Origin: Shinisaurus crocodilurus
Taxonomy: Eukaryota; Chordata; Lepidosauria; Squamata; Shinisauridae
Assembly: GCA_021292165.1 (NCBI GenBank)
Contig: JAHFWL010000426.1
Coordinates: forward strand, 1-64,000
DNA: 64,000 nucleotides
Direction: 5' to 3'
Shown here: in pieces, positions 53,232 through 64,000 of the stretch
Numbering within the stretch: position 1 is the stretch's first letter
How the letters are laid out: each line of letters opens with the position of its first letter
Notes under the pieces: generated by a model
Told to the model about the DNA's origin: nothing
Databases searched by the model: none
The model's input: only the letters and a program-made list of their open reading frames with translations
Translations under genes and position numbers: made by a program

Positions 53232-54864
53232 GAGACATCTCTAAGTGAGACCACCAGTTGCTGACAGATCAATAGAGGAAAAATTAAAACAATTCTAAAA
53301 ATGCAGAGTCATAAGTAACACAATGCCCAGTTGGGGTATAATATTTCCCGAGGAGACAAATCACACACCAGAGGTAACTTGGCTTTGTCAGGAATGAGCT
53401 TCGGTCCTGGGAACCATTGCAGTTCTTCTGATCTGGCAATATGAATCTGGCAATTGTACAGCGCCTCTAAGCAAACGCCTACTGTCCAGTTGCATCTTGA
53501 AAGAAGCGCTCTGCCTGCTGAAATAAGAGATTTTCTGTATATTTTTAACCTCTGGTTTACTGAAAAACCAAGCTGCATAAGAAAGGTTACCAAATCTCTG
53601 CCACACGGGACAATTTTCTGCAATGGATTTACAAAAAATGGCGATATCTGGCTGCAAAGAACAAGTCAACTGATACAGTCCTATGGATATTCCTTAGCAT
53701 ATTTTTCATCTCTTAGGGCAGTAGCTGCCCCAGCACAACTTGTCATTGCTGGCAAATTTGAGAACCACTCCTTGGAACTGCGTGATAACATGTGATCATA
53801 ATCTCAGACTACATCCAATAAAGAGAGCCCTTTACCTCATTTAACGTTTCAGTATTGTTAAATGTTAGATGGCAAGGAACTGCCATCTCCACGTGCTATT
53901 TCTTTTACCTGTTTTACCTGCAATGGCGAGACTGACCAGGAGTTTTTCTACACAAAGCATTTATTGTGCACTTGTCATTCCTTAGTCACAGTTGTTTATG
54001 GGTTCTTTAGATGATGTCTTGACCCTCCAGGTTTGTTTCTGATTTTTAAGAGCAGGGTTTTTTAGAGCAGGGAAAGTGAAGTAATATTTCTGAATGCAAA
54101 AGAAAATGTGTTTTCCTACATGTATAATTGTGTTAGTTCGCTATAGCACAGTGCCACTTAGAGGTTATGTAGTGGAAAATCAGGAAAAGAAAAACGTTCT
54201 GTAGAGCTTGGATCTCAATTCTGCGATGAAACTGAAAGTAGATACAGCGATTTACAGCGTAGTGTAGAAAAGCTCAAGAAGCTGGCAGACTCCAGCTAGG
54301 CTGAGGCCCCACCCTCTAAGACCAATGACTTTGGCTGCATTACAGCCATTTCAAGGAAGGTCTAATAACCAGGCTGTTTCTTGGAAGCTTGCTGAGGTCT
54401 GTTTTTGAACAGTAAGCAGCCCGTTTCCAGTATGGCAGGTCATTATAAGAACTGTATAACATTAAGAATTGATGCCTGGGTTTTCTTGCTTTCCAATTCT
54501 TTCCCCATCCCATTTTCCTTCTGTACTGTGTCCTTTTAGGTTGCAAGCAGGGACTTTCTTGTGTCTGTTGATCTGTAAGCTGCTCTGGGAGCCTTTCTGG
54601 CTGAAGAGCAAGGTATAAATGCTTTAAATAATATAAATAAATGCACCCTGCTACCCTAGGTGTTCATTGCAGGAATATCTTATACAGTTCAGGACTTAGC
54701 TGTGGTGCAGGTGTCATTGAAGAGATTCCTTACTATTTATTCCATCATTTTATCTATAAGGGGGGAAACACTGGGTTTCCTCCCGCACAGCTCCCAGTTT
54801 TCTTCTCATTTTGAGTTCTGGTTAAACTTACAGAAAATTGAGTTTCTGCTTGTATGTGGAGAAA
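53232..54864. other. No recognisable feature
   Basis: Unique sequence. Open frames at 53309-53795 on both strands show no domain. No transposon end seen. Confidence 0.45.
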
Positions 54865-54955
54865 TGAGGTGGATGGACTGCAACTCCTATTATCCTTTGC
54901 CAGCATGATGTGAGTTGTAGTCCAACACATCTGAAGGACACTAGGTGGCTTAGCA
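54865..54955. repeat. Partial hairpin family A copy
   Basis: 'gactgcaactcctattatcc' and 'gttgtagtccaacacatctg' then 'aaggacactaggt' are the inner arms. The outer left arm is missing. Confidence 0.65.
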
Positions 54956-55078
54956 TGCAAACCATTCATTCATGCTGGGGAAAAGCAGCATGCTCCAGTG
55001 GCACAAACCCTTTGTCAGGTGGGTGGTGGGTGGGAGGAGTAGCAACTGTACTCTCTTTGTAATATTTTATTTGACTGT

Positions 55079-55167
55079 GACTGCAATCCTGTACACACTT
55101 ACCTGAGAGTAAGTACTATTGTACTCCATGGGATTTACTTCCCAGTAGATGTGAATAAGGTTGCGCT
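55079..55167. mobile_element. Palindromic MITE (family C)
   Basis: 'ctgcaatcctgtacacactt' and 'aataaggttgcgctg', with 'acctgagagtaagtact' facing 'gggatttacttcccagtag', make an imperfect hairpin around a 'tgtactcca' loop. Confidence 0.7.
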
Positions 55168-55204
55168 GTAAAAGAGTGGGAAGTCTCTGGGATTGCAATC
55201 CTAA

Positions 55205-55442
55205 AGTAAGAGAGAATTATGCATGGTGTAGCTAGACATATCAGAGAAATCTGAAATGGATTCAAATGACTTTGAACTTCTATGACGTCAATCCGCAGAT
55301 TCTACAGCGAACCGGAATCTTCCGAGTCACACAGATTCCGTGGACTTGTGGGCTGTTTTTGTTTACTTTCCTGAATTGTATGCAAATTTAGCCATATAAA
55401 ATTACAAAAGTTACTGGAAAATATGATTATATGAGCCATTTT

Positions 55443-55479
<37 letters not shown>

Positions 55480-55748
55480 GTTTTATACATCCCTGATATC
55501 TCTTCAGCCTCCGCTGTGTTTTGTTTTGTTTTTTTGCACTCTGCTCATTGATTGTACGCTGAGCTAAGAAAAATATGCAATATGCCAGCAGAAGTTATAT
55601 AAATAGTGGCAGACTTTTTTGTGTGTACTTTTCTGAATGGGAAAAAAAAATCTGATTCTGTCAATGAGTGGACAATGGAATGAAAGATGCCTGGCAATCT
55701 GCAAAACACACATGAAACAGATTAAACAAAATCCACACATCCCTAGGT
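55205..55748. mobile_element. Possible DNA-transposon remnant with CACATCCCTA end
   Basis: The right end CCACACATCCCTAGG and inner text such as 'ttactttcctgaattgtatg' and 'gtacttttctgaatggg' (two similar arms) suggest a decayed inverted element, split by an (AC)n array at 55445-55479. The left end is not defined. Confidence 0.35.
55445..55479. repeat. (AC)n microsatellite
   Basis: A pure AC run of about 17 units. Confidence 0.95.
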
Positions 55749-56127
55749 GTAGCCTTAGTCTTTTTTTGACTCCGCATTTTGACCATTTTAAGAGGGTGCA
55801 TATCCTCTCCCACAGCTGATTATGGCAAATGCATGGTCATTCCTATGCTGTGATTAATTACTCACATTATATACAGGCAGGGAGCTTCCCTGGGTCTTCA
55901 GGTGGGAGCTTGAGGAGAAATGTTTACTTTAAAAGTGAGCTACACATTAAAATTAATTAAGAGGGAGATTCATGCTGGCATAAAAGGGTGCATGCAGTGG
56001 GTTGTATTTCACTTTTGCTCTTTGTAGAGAGGATGTGCTGCATGTAGACCAATCAAATGTGTTTCTTGGCATAATTTGTATCTGTGTTTACCATGGAAAC
56101 CTTAAAATGGTCATAGCTGGGGTGGCA
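55749..56127. other. No recognisable feature
   Basis: Unique AT-rich sequence. Confidence 0.45.
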
Positions 56128-56262
56128 CTAAGGGTGCAATCCTATACATGTTTAGACAGAAAAAAGTCCTACAAGTGCCAGCATTGCCCAGCTAGCCATG
56201 CTGGCTGGGGAATGCAGGATGCTGAAGGACTTTAAACATGCATAACATTGCACCATGAGTAT
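56128..56262. mobile_element. Palindromic MITE (hairpin family B)
   Basis: 'gggtgcaatcctatacatgt', 'aagtcctacaagtgccagca', 'ccatgctggctgg' and 'acatgcataacattgcacc' follow the family B order. The right arm has lost some bases. Confidence 0.82.
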
Positions 56263-57129
56263 CTAGTATGCTTGTCCTAGAGCATTTCCAGAAGCTTAGA
56301 TCTCCTTTTGCAAATAGAATAGTGTTTTAGAAATGTGGAAAATGACAGTGATGCCTAATGGAGTATGAAACAAGAAACTTCAAGTTCTACTCCCATTCCT
56401 TCTTCTGCCACTCACCTGACTGCTTTATAAGAATCACATCTCCTGTTTAGCTAGAAGGATCACTAGGGCAAGAACAAGTCTACACAGTTATTGGAGCCCA
56501 GATCTTAGCTGAAATGTCTTATCTAGGTTCTGCAGCAATAAACATTATTATAAGGATACTTACAGTCTGCAGATGCATGAGATGGTGGGTTTTGCCCATC
56601 TCAACAGCTATATATGCCTGACTGCTGTACTTTGCCTTTATGAGGCTGATGTGAATCCAAGGGATAGTGTTGGGAAACCTGCAAATGCATTAGGGTTTTG
56701 CATTCTCTTTTGAGTATGTCTTTGATGGGCTCAAACTGCCCCTGGTAGGATCTGTATTCTCCAACCTGTCCTAAGGTCTGAATTCAGAGAGTCAATTTCC
56801 AATTTCTGTGCTCAGGCAAACCCTGCTACTCCCTGCCTTACTTTTGCTTCTGCTACAGTTTTGAATCTCGTGAAAGTGCAGTGTTTGGTCATTTGGATTT
56901 CCCTTTTCCAGCTTCTCTCCTGTAGTTATTGTAGGAATGGTTTATGGTTTGTGTATGATTGATTATAGAAGCTGATCATGTGTTCACCTGTGATTAGCAG
57001 CCAAATACTTTGTGTACTCTCTCGCTACTCTGACATAGCAAATAAGCACTACTTTGGTCTATCAGCATAGACTGTAGCTCAGAATGCCTTGCTAAGGTTA
57101 GCCTCAGTGGGTTTCATTGTTGGTCTCTG
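56263..57129. other. No recognisable feature
   Basis: Unique sequence without domain-bearing frames or repeats. Confidence 0.5.
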
Positions 57130-57268
57130 GGGCAGCTTCCCTAACCTGGTGCACTCCAGATATTGTTGAACTCCAACTTCCATCAGCCCCAGCCAGCATG
57201 GCCAAAGGCCAGGGATGATGAGAGTTGTAGTCTAAAACATGTGGAGGGTACCAGGTTGGGGATGGCTG
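57130..57268. mobile_element. Palindromic MITE (hairpin family A)
   Basis: Left 'ctaacctggtgcactccaga', right 'catgtggagggtaccaggtt', with 'ttgaactccaacttccatca' facing 'gatgagagttgtagtctaa'. Confidence 0.82.
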
Positions 57269-57868
57269 GTCTAGGTATGTGCCAAGATGCCACTCTCATG
57301 GCTATGATTTGACTTTCAGAGGCTCATACATAATCTCCTAAATATATGCACATATTTCTGCAAAACATGGAAGCTCACTGTCAAAGGATTCCGTTAAGGG
57401 TGATCATTTTGGTGAAGATGTTCGCACAAAGCCACATTTTCTTAAAAGCTCCATGTCTGTTTACTCAGCATTTGGTGTACATTTTTAAGGGCAGAGATGA
57501 CAAAATGGGAACTAGTGGATGATTAACATTTTTTTAAAAAAACTGGAATTTGAACATCTCTGCAAATTGAGCCATGAACTTCGGAGGTGATCACATGGAA
57601 CCCCCGAAAGTGAGAAGCTTTGAAAATCCAGTGCTATGTAGAGAACCTCAAATTGATGCCATCACAACCGGAATTTGCTGGTCCCCCTGAAACCTTTGGA
57701 ACCATAAAAATATTCTGCCCCCATTACTGAATTGCCATACTACCATTATGAACACTGAGACTACAAGATATTTCTCACAGAGAGGGGTCTGGTGCTGTTA
57801 AAGACTTTCATGGGGAGAAACTTTGGTTCCATTCTTTCCTTCTCCTCCCCTACCCAATGATGCTGTAG
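57269..57868. other. No recognisable feature
   Basis: Unique sequence between two palindromic elements. Confidence 0.45.
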
Positions 57869-58008
57869 TCCAGGCATGGGCAACCTATGGCCCCCCCAGT
57901 TGTTTTGGCCTGCAACTCTCATCAGCCTTAGCCAACATACTCAATGGTAAGGGATCATGGAAGCTGTAGGCCAAAATATCTGAAGGGCCACAAGTTGCCC
58001 GCCTCTGC
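57869..58008. mobile_element. Palindromic MITE (hairpin family A)
   Basis: CAGGCATGGGCAACCTATGG and 'ccacaagttgcccgcctctg' are the facing ends. Flanks CTGTAGTC and CAGTAGTT agree at 6 of 8. Confidence 0.82.
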
Positions 58009-58167
58009 AGTAGTTATTTCCTCTCCTTGCTTGCTCAGCAAGATCTCTTGTATACAAGGGAATGACATGCAGGAAGAAACCATTTTAACCTAATGCCACA
58101 AAGGATAGGTATCAACTCTGTAACATCCGCCTATGTAGTCACTCACATCTTACCTTGGTCTACTGTA

Positions 58168-58290
58168 ACCTTCCCCAAAATGGTGTCCTCCAAATGTGTT
58201 GGACTACAATTGGCCGCGCTGGCTGGGGAGTTGGAGTTGGAGTTGGAGTTGTAGTCCAACACATCTGGAGGGCACTGGGTCGGGGAAGGC
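58168..58290. mobile_element. Palindromic MITE (hairpin family A) with GTTGGA expansion
   Basis: 'ccttccccaaaatggtgtcc' faces 'ggcactgggtcggggaagg'. Between the arms 'gttgga' is repeated three to four times (58228-58249), an expansion not seen in the other copies. Confidence 0.8.
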
Positions 58291-60317
58291 TAATCGACTG
58301 GGTTGGCAACAGGGTTGGAAAGTAAAAACATGTTTTCTATTTTCAGAATACGCTCAAATTAATTGAACAGTTCTCTACTTCTGAGTTTAGAATGACGGGT
58401 ATGAGTTAGGCTGTAGCCTCTCCAACAGTAAAAGCTTCTCCTGTTGAATTTTTGCATGTCACACACGGCTGTTAAAGGCATGGGAGCACTGCCACTATTT
58501 TAAAAAATAAAAATGGGTACCCCTACATAAAAGTGGAATCATGCATTTTCCCCCTTGAAATTCCAGAAGCGTCTTGACACACCAATTCCAGATGGTGGGG
58601 ACCCACTGTGGTTGCCCAGTGATGAGGGAAAGATACTCTGCACATGCTCAAGGTCATTTCTCAAAACACAAAGGCCCCAGTTAATGTATGATAAGAGATG
58701 CAGAGTATTGAAAGAGTTTCCAGGAATAAGTGAATCCATAATGAAATTAAACCCTGGATATCACTTTAGAGCACCCCTATCGGACAGAGTTAAGGAATCC
58801 ATCCTTTGTGGTCTCTGTCCATGCTGAACCCAGACAGGTTTTAGATAGAGTCCAGTATCTGTCTATAAGCTCTAACACTCACACACAATGCAAAAGCAGT
58901 AAGCAAAATATAACTCATTTATAAAAGAACATTCAATTGCACCATCCATCTTAAGTAAAAATTCAATATTTCCCAATACGGGTCATTTTGATATGATGAA
59001 TGAGGGAAATCATTCTTTCTACACTCCCCAGCATCTCTTATTTGTTAAGGCAGATCCCTTGTTTTTGTTCAAAGAGATGTTGGCACAGGGGCTGGAAACT
59101 TGCACACCTACTCTGAAGAATAAAAGAGGATGAAGGATAGAGAACCAAAATGTCTCCGACCTCCTCCTCCTCTTGTTTAGGGCCAAGTTTAAGATTCCCA
59201 CTTACATTCTTCCAGGTGAAATGGGTTTTCATCTTACCATAGGCAACAAGGCCTCCCATCTGAAATGATCAGGATGTGCATATATAGTCAGGGGAAGACG
59301 TGTGGGTGAGGAGGAGGTGGATAAGGTGAAAGAGGATTGGAAAGACATACAACTGGGGAAAAGCAGTTTTAAAAGAATAGTAAGGTAGTGTGACAATATT
59401 TGCAGGTAAAACATACACACACACACACACACACACACCTCACTGCACACATGCATTTCAGTAGAAACATCATGTTGTGTTGCTTATTCTAGCCAGCACA
59501 GACTGGTTTCCTTTTACTCATTCCTGGCGCCCCAACACAATCTAAAATTCTCTCTCAGGGTGGAGCCCAGGGTCTGAAGAAGAGCGCTTCTGATGAGCAG
59601 AGAAAAACTATGGTGTGTGGGGAGAGAAAGGTAGAAGAGTTGGTCTTAAGAACGATTCTTCCATTTTGGAAGAGGAATACCCAGGCCACATCTAGAGTGA
59701 GGGGATCCTCTGAGTAGGAAAAGAGATCAGCAGCACTAAAAGCTGGGGAAGCGGCCGGCCTCACAGAAGACAGGAGCCCCGTGAAATACGGGCGGCAGTT
59801 TTTGCAAGGTTTCACACAGGTGTGCTGAGGGCAGTGCCCAGGTGCCTTGACTCCCTGAGCCACCAGACTGCAAATGGAGGGAACCCTCCGCTGGCCTGAT
59901 CTGAGCTGCACTGCAGTGCTGCCATTGCTGCATATGGACAAGAGTGGCGCTACAGCTTCCCGCCCAGCAGGGAGACGGTGACACAGGAAGCCAAGAGGAT
60001 CCCACTCTCACCCTATAAAGCTAATGACTCTGCTCTGACTTCTCAGCCTGGTCAGCTTGTTGTTTAATAGCAGATCTAATGGCTTGCCTGGAGTGGCTCC
60101 TGGGACAGGTTTTTTTTTTCTTACCGGTAAGTAGAGGCCGGTAAGGTCTTTAGGACAAAATGCTAGGTGTGTAAGCTAAGCTATGCTTGGATGTTAAATC
60201 TGTGTGGTCAGCAGCTATTCTTTCATATCTCATCTCAATTCACGGCCTATCTGGATAAAAAACCTGCTTGCTCTTACTAAGAATGTAGGATCTAATTGTG
60301 GCTGCGTTCGGGCATTG
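58291..60317. other. Unassigned unique sequence
   Basis: An (AC)n run lies at about 59413-59439. A 90-codon plus-strand frame at 58555-58827 and minus-strand frames at 59555-60011 show no domain. No repeat family is obvious. Confidence 0.45.
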
Positions 60318-60385
60318 CTTGCAGGGCCGGATTAAGATAGGGGCTATTGGAGCTGCAGCTCCAGGCCCCTACCACAAAATAGGCC
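60318..60385 (+). mobile_element. hAT left-end fragment (CAGGGCCGGATTAAG)
   Basis: It begins near 60324 with CAGGGCCGGATTAAGATAGG, then 'gctccaggcccctaccacaa', the start of a known style of hAT terminus. I did not find its partner end downstream, so it may be a truncated copy. Confidence 0.5.
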
Positions 60386-60960
60386 CACAGGCCCGCGCGC
60401 GAGCGGAGAAAGGCACGGTTTCGCCCCCTCCTCTCCAAAGGCGAGGATCACTCCCCCCCTTCCCACGCAGGGCTGCTCCTCGATTCCAAGGGACGACGCA
60501 CACCTCTCACATTCCCCGTATCGCCCGCGGGGGGAATATATAACAGGGAAAGAGAGGGTGGGGGGGAGAGACAAGGCGAAGGAGGAGCGGCTCTCGCCCA
60601 GTTCCAAGAATAAACGCGCTGGAAGAGGGGCCAAAATATCTGGAGGGCCACAAGTTGCCCGCCTCCAAGACGGATCTTCTTGCCAAAACAGCTTCTGGAG
60701 TTTCCAGAGTTGGGAGGGCTGGCCCGGCAGCGCCCACTCGCCCGAGCCGCGCCGCCGCCTGCTGCCGCTGCCGCACTTGCCCTTGCGTCGAGACACCAGG
60801 CAGCGGCTCCCTCGTGGCGGCGGCGGCGGGCGGGTGGCGGCTCTTCCCGCCGGGGACCTGCGAGATGCCCCGTCTGTGCCCCAAGGGCTGTAGCAGAAGG
60901 GGGTGCTGATAGCTGGCAAAACAACACAGGGGAGGGGTGTGTGTGTGTCTCAAAGCAGGT
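60386..60960 (+). promoter_or_regulatory. CpG-rich block with splice-donor-like end
   Basis: Many CG dinucleotides (for example 'ggcccgcgcgcgagcgg' and 'cgagccgcgccgccgcc') stand out from the AT-rich surroundings, and the block closes at 60956 with CAGGTGAGT, a strong donor-like match. Together these would fit a CpG island with a first exon. Two cautions: the block begins at a hAT end and includes 36 bp of hairpin-family sequence (60631-60666), and the GC-rich hAT at 13011 shows that elements here can carry CpG-rich cores. Open frames on both strands are long only because of composition. Confidence 0.35.
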
Positions 60961-61615
60961 GAGTTTCTCCCCCTCCCCCCCCCCCCCCCGCAGCGCCCAT
61001 CATATGCAATTGTTCTATAAGAGCGTTACTGCGAATGGGGGAATCGAGCAGGGGGAGATTACGATTACCACCACTCACCCGCCCTCATAACTGAACATCT
61101 GTGGGTCGTATGCCCTCCCCACACCCGCCCCCCCCCGTCCAGTTCTCGGTTTCCTGCCATGCCTTTACGTTTTGCCCCTTTATAATAATCAGTTTGGTCT
61201 GGTCTGTTTTTCAGCTGCAACTTATTATATTGGGGGGGGTGTTAAGAATGTAAGAGTGAGGGCCTGTCTCTCCCCCCCCCCCCGTGGTGGTTATACCTGT
61301 TTGGGGTCACTCGCTGTTGCCCTCACCTGGAGAAGCCAAGAGCTACACTGCCAAAGGGGCAGTTCCTAAACCTGTTGGGGTTGAGCCATTTTCAACTGCC
61401 AGGGCAGGGGAGAGAGGTCAAAACCCCTCTTCCGACCCAGACAGGCAATTCTTCCTTGCATTGCTTAAACAAAAGAAACATGTGTTCTCTTTGCTTCCCC
61501 TTCTGTGCCCCCCAACAAGCCCCCCATCTTTTGTGGGGTTACAAAATGACCTCCCCTCTGAACAAAAAACGGGGGGAAGTCCTATTCCTCCCGCAGTTTC
61601 TTTTATAGCAAGTGT
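60961..61615. other. No recognisable feature
   Basis: C-rich homopolymers (60975-60989, 61273-61284) and a G run near 61234. No domain-bearing frame. Confidence 0.45.
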
Positions 61616-61616
61616 G

Positions 61617-61744
61617 GGGGATGTGCTGTCCTCCAGATGGAGTTGGACTACAATTCCCATCAGCCCTGACCATTGGCCATGCCAGCTAGGGCTGATGGGA
61701 GTTAGAGGCCAACTACTTCTGCAGGGCCATGCTTTCCCAGCCAT
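61617..61744. mobile_element. Palindromic MITE (hairpin family A)
   Basis: 'ggatgtgctgtcctccagat' and 'gcagggccatgctttccc' are the outer arms. 'caattcccatcagccctgac' faces 'agggctgatgggagttaga'. Confidence 0.75.
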
Positions 61745-62638
61745 GCTTTATTGTTCCCCCCCACCCCAATTCCTTAATTTGTGGGAATCCACCTTTAGTG
61801 CTCCTTCAGGAGTTAATTGGGGGTAACGTGCTCCATTTTGTGCGAGGTAAATTGCTCCATTTCGTGACACAGACCCTCCCCCCCCACAAAAGGTAGCAGG
61901 GTACTGTTTGTTCTGCAGTAAAAAGAAGCGAGGTGGACCTGGAGTGGGTGGGTGTGGCTTCCAGTGGATGTGTGAACTGAGGTGGGGTGAAAATGGGTTC
62001 AGCCTCCTCTGCCTGCCTGGTCTTTTCTTAACCAGTTCCACAGTTTGAATTGTCCAAGACAAACGCCTCTGCCTGCCTGCTTTGGGGTTCCCTGCCTCCT
62101 CTGCCTGCCTGGTTATTTTGGGTTTGTCTGCCTGGTCTGTTCTTGCCAAAATCAGTTGCAGAGTTTTGAAATAAAAAGGCACACTTGTGCCTAGAATTTA
62201 TTTAAGCCACACATCTGAAGTAGTCTTATTTTGTTGGGGAAAACCACCCATTGATTTTAATAGGGACTCGTGGAGTCAGCTTTGCCTCTTTGGTTTCCTA
62301 TTTCTAACATGGATTCAACTACCCGATACCAGCCGTAGCAGACCATTGAAAATGGACCCAAAGACCCTGCTCTCCCCCCCCCCACCCCCTGCACCGTTTA
62401 ACCCCTCTGGGTACAAACTGGACAAAGTGGCAGGACCACACCGGGACGCGAGACGGGGGTCTGCCGGTGGTGGCGACGGCGGAGGCAGCTGAGAGGAGAC
62501 CCACATGCACACTGAGCCTCTCTGCATGGTGGTGAGGGAGGGGACAGCGGCTCATTCACACAGGTCAGGGCGGCCGGACGAGCAGGCGAGCTCAGGGCAC
62601 ATCGGACTGCAGGCAAAGCTAAGACACGCTTGTCGCTA
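61745..62638. other. Unassigned sequence
   Basis: Short internal repeats of 'tctgcctgcctg' lie at 62010-62130, and 'ccattttgtg'/'ccatttcgtg' occurs at 61832-61866. No gene recognised. Confidence 0.4.
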
Positions 62639-62640
62639 GC

Positions 62641-62764
62641 GCAGCCATTCTCAACCTCTGGATGTGTCGGACTACAACTCCCAGCATCCCCAACCAGCCA
62701 GCTGACTGGGGATGCTGGGAGTTGTAGTCCCAAATATCTGGAGGGCACTAGGTTGGAGAAGGCT
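62641..62764. mobile_element. Palindromic MITE (hairpin family A)
   Basis: CAGCCATTCTCAACCTCTGG and 'actaggttggagaaggctg' face each other. 'actacaactcccagcatccc' pairs exactly with 'gggatgctgggagttgtagt'. Confidence 0.85.
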
Positions 62765-62875
62765 GTAGTAAGGAGTTAGTTAGCCCTATTGAAGCCAGTG
62801 GGAGTCACTTTCCAGTACAAACCCCTATCAGATTCCTCTGCAAGCCACTGAGTGCTCTTTCCTTCTGCATTAATA

Positions 62876-63165
62876 CACTGACAACATGATAACCCACACT
62901 CAAGAGCTGAGTAAGGGTTGTCGTTGAACCGTGGGTTGTTGTTGAACCGTGGGTTGTCGTCTGAACCCAGCTGAGATAAGAAACCATGGTGAACAACCCA
63001 CAGTTCACAGCCCAATAACAACCATGGGTTCTCTTTGTGGGTTGGTTGTGGTTAAGAAGCCATGGCTTGTTAGTGCAGGTGGGTTCAGACAACACGATAA
63101 CCCACGTTTCAGCAACAGCCCACACTCAACCCATAGTCAACCCCTGAGTGTGGGTTATCATGTTG
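62876..63165. mobile_element. Inverted-repeat element with CCCACA/TGTGGG motifs
   Basis: The left arm 'caacatgataacccacactc' pairs with the right arm 'gagtgtgggttatcatgttg', a 20-bp exact match. Inside, 'cgttgaaccgtgggttg' is tandemly repeated and 'gaacaacccacagttcac' is inverted to it. A second inner end 'gggttcagacaacacgataa' suggests nested or duplicated arms. No coding content. Confidence 0.75.
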
Positions 63166-63328
63166 CCTGAACCCAGTCATTGCGGATAACCATCAGTCCC
63201 CACCATGGTCTTTAGGCCATTGTCCCCATGATCCACTCTGGCTGTGTGCAGGCCTAGCTGTGGGGTTACAGAGTGGCAAGGGAAAGGCGCTGTGTGTGTA
63301 GCCAGTGATAACTTCCTCCTTATTAGTA

Positions 63329-63560
63329 CAGTACTACTTAATGGTAGTTCAGTACTAAATTTTGAAGTGCAGGCGCTCATCATTACAGCCCCAATGACCA
63401 TACCCCAAGGACAACCCAAAATGCAGGCAGCTGTGTTGATCCATTATAGATAGATACCCACAAAGAAAATCATTCCATAGCATACTAGCTAATTTATTAG
63501 GATCAGCTGAAAAAAGTGCCAGAGCTCTGGGACCCAGTGTTCCCACTCCACTACACCATG
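63329..63560. mobile_element. Decayed copy of the hAT-like element at 7356
   Basis: 'attttgaagtgcaggcgctc', 'ccaaggacaacccaaaatgc' and 'aggcagctgtgttgatccat' match the element at 7356 in order. The right end CTCCACTACACCATG matches CTCCGCTACACCACC. Confidence 0.6.
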
Positions 63561-63579
63561 GCTTCTTTATCAGAGGGGA

Positions 63580-63730
63580 GGGGGCCATTGCTCAATGGCA
63601 GAGCACCCATCTTGTGTGCAAAAGGTCCTGGGTTTCATCCCTGGTATCTCCAGGTGAGACTAGGAAAGACTCCTGTGTTAACCCTTGGAGAGCCACTGCC
63701 AGTCAGTTTGTAGACAACAATGAGTTAGAT
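63580..63730 (+). mobile_element. tRNA-derived SINE
   Basis: 'ttgctcaatggcagagcacc' (box A-like), 'aaaggtcctgggtttcatcc' (box B-like) and 'ctggtatctccaggtgagac' followed by 'ggagagccactgccagtcag' and 'gtagacaacaatgagtta' give the usual order of a reptile tRNA SINE. The tRNA-like part is degraded and is not a functional tRNA gene. The 3' end is lost where a family A arm begins. Confidence 0.8.
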
Positions 63731-63772
63731 CAAGTGTGGGGAACCTATGACCCTCCAGATCTTGTTGGACTA
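63731..63772. repeat. Left arm of hairpin family A
   Basis: 'gtggggaacctatgaccctc' and 'cagatcttgttggactac' match the left arm. The sequence then changes. Confidence 0.7.
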
Positions 63773-64000
63773 CTGTGAAGGATTGAGGCCTACCCAGGCT
63801 TGAGTTAGGTTGAAGCCTGAAGGCCCAAATATCTCCTGATGGGAGGGGGCATTTGTGACTTTGGGGGTGCCACAAGGGCAAGGGCCACCCCCCTAACACT
63901 GCTACTTGTTGCTCGGTGCCCTTGGTGGGGGGGATTGTTTTTCCTTGTCTAGGGCCTGAACATGTGCCTTGGAGGGGAGTCATGGGGCCAAGTGGGGGGT
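63773..64000. other. No recognisable feature to window end
   Basis: Unique sequence. The minus-strand frame at 63678-63983 has no recognisable domain. Confidence 0.45.

Noticed and set aside
60298..61090. Long overlapping frames (up to 191 codons) in the CpG-rich block
   Set aside because: Open in many frames on both strands because GC-rich DNA lacks stop codons. No domain or codon pattern supports any one of them.
63580..63660. Possible tRNA gene
   Set aside because: Box A and box B-like parts are present, but the cloverleaf is degraded and SINE body sequence follows. It is a tRNA-derived SINE.
1..64000. BovB LINE and Sauria SINE, common in squamates
   Set aside because: I looked for their characteristic ends and coding motifs and did not recognise any copy in this window.

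Overview
The window looks like non-coding nuclear DNA of a squamate reptile, most likely a lizard. The basis is the repeat content: MIR-like tRNA SINEs with L2-type tails, several L2 LINE fragments, non-autonomous hAT elements, Tigger/mariner-like MITEs, many (AC)n arrays, and no bacterial-style gene packing. I cannot name the species. I find no intact host protein-coding gene. The only convincing coding sequence is broken retrotransposon reverse transcriptase. The window is probably intergenic or deep intronic.

Layout. 0-3.7 kb: hAT remnants, one carrying a nested SINE, and antisense L2. 3.75-7.13 kb: a nearly full-length 3.4-kb APE-type LINE whose reading frame is broken by three shifts and which ends in a C2H2 zinc finger. 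Its 3' end recurs alone at 14.96 kb. 7.3-16.1 kb: hAT elements, three copies of an element that joins a 5S rRNA-derived head to a CR1-like tail, and a SINE split in its B box by a hAT insertion. 16.5-19 kb: mostly unique AT-rich DNA. 20-27.4 kb: an L2 fragment, four more DNA transposons, and two full-length SINEs. 28.8-29.4 kb: a probable solo LTR. 29.8-30.6 kb: unique DNA that reads like a conserved regulatory element. 31-42 kb: Tigger-like MITEs, palindromic elements, a hAT, and a 1.2-kb antisense L2 with reverse transcriptase. 43.3-44.3 kb: an OposCharlie1-like hAT with a perfect target duplication. 46.9-48.4 kb: a 1.5-kb hAT inserted in an (AC)n array. 51.4-53.2 kb: a 1-kb hAT-like element, then a 700-bp long inverted repeat. 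57-64 kb: many palindromic MITEs, a CpG-rich block with a splice-donor-like sequence at 60.4-60.96 kb, and a tRNA-derived SINE.

There is no pathway or operon. The window's value is as a record of transposition. At least six hAT-type insertions have exact 8-bp target duplications visible by eye, at least five terminal-repeat families are present, and nested insertions give relative ages. The least ordinary items are the 5S/CR1 chimeric SINE, the palindromic hAT-like MITEs, the zinc-finger-tailed LINE and the long inverted repeat at 52.5 kb. I did not find evidence for a new molecular system beyond these elements.
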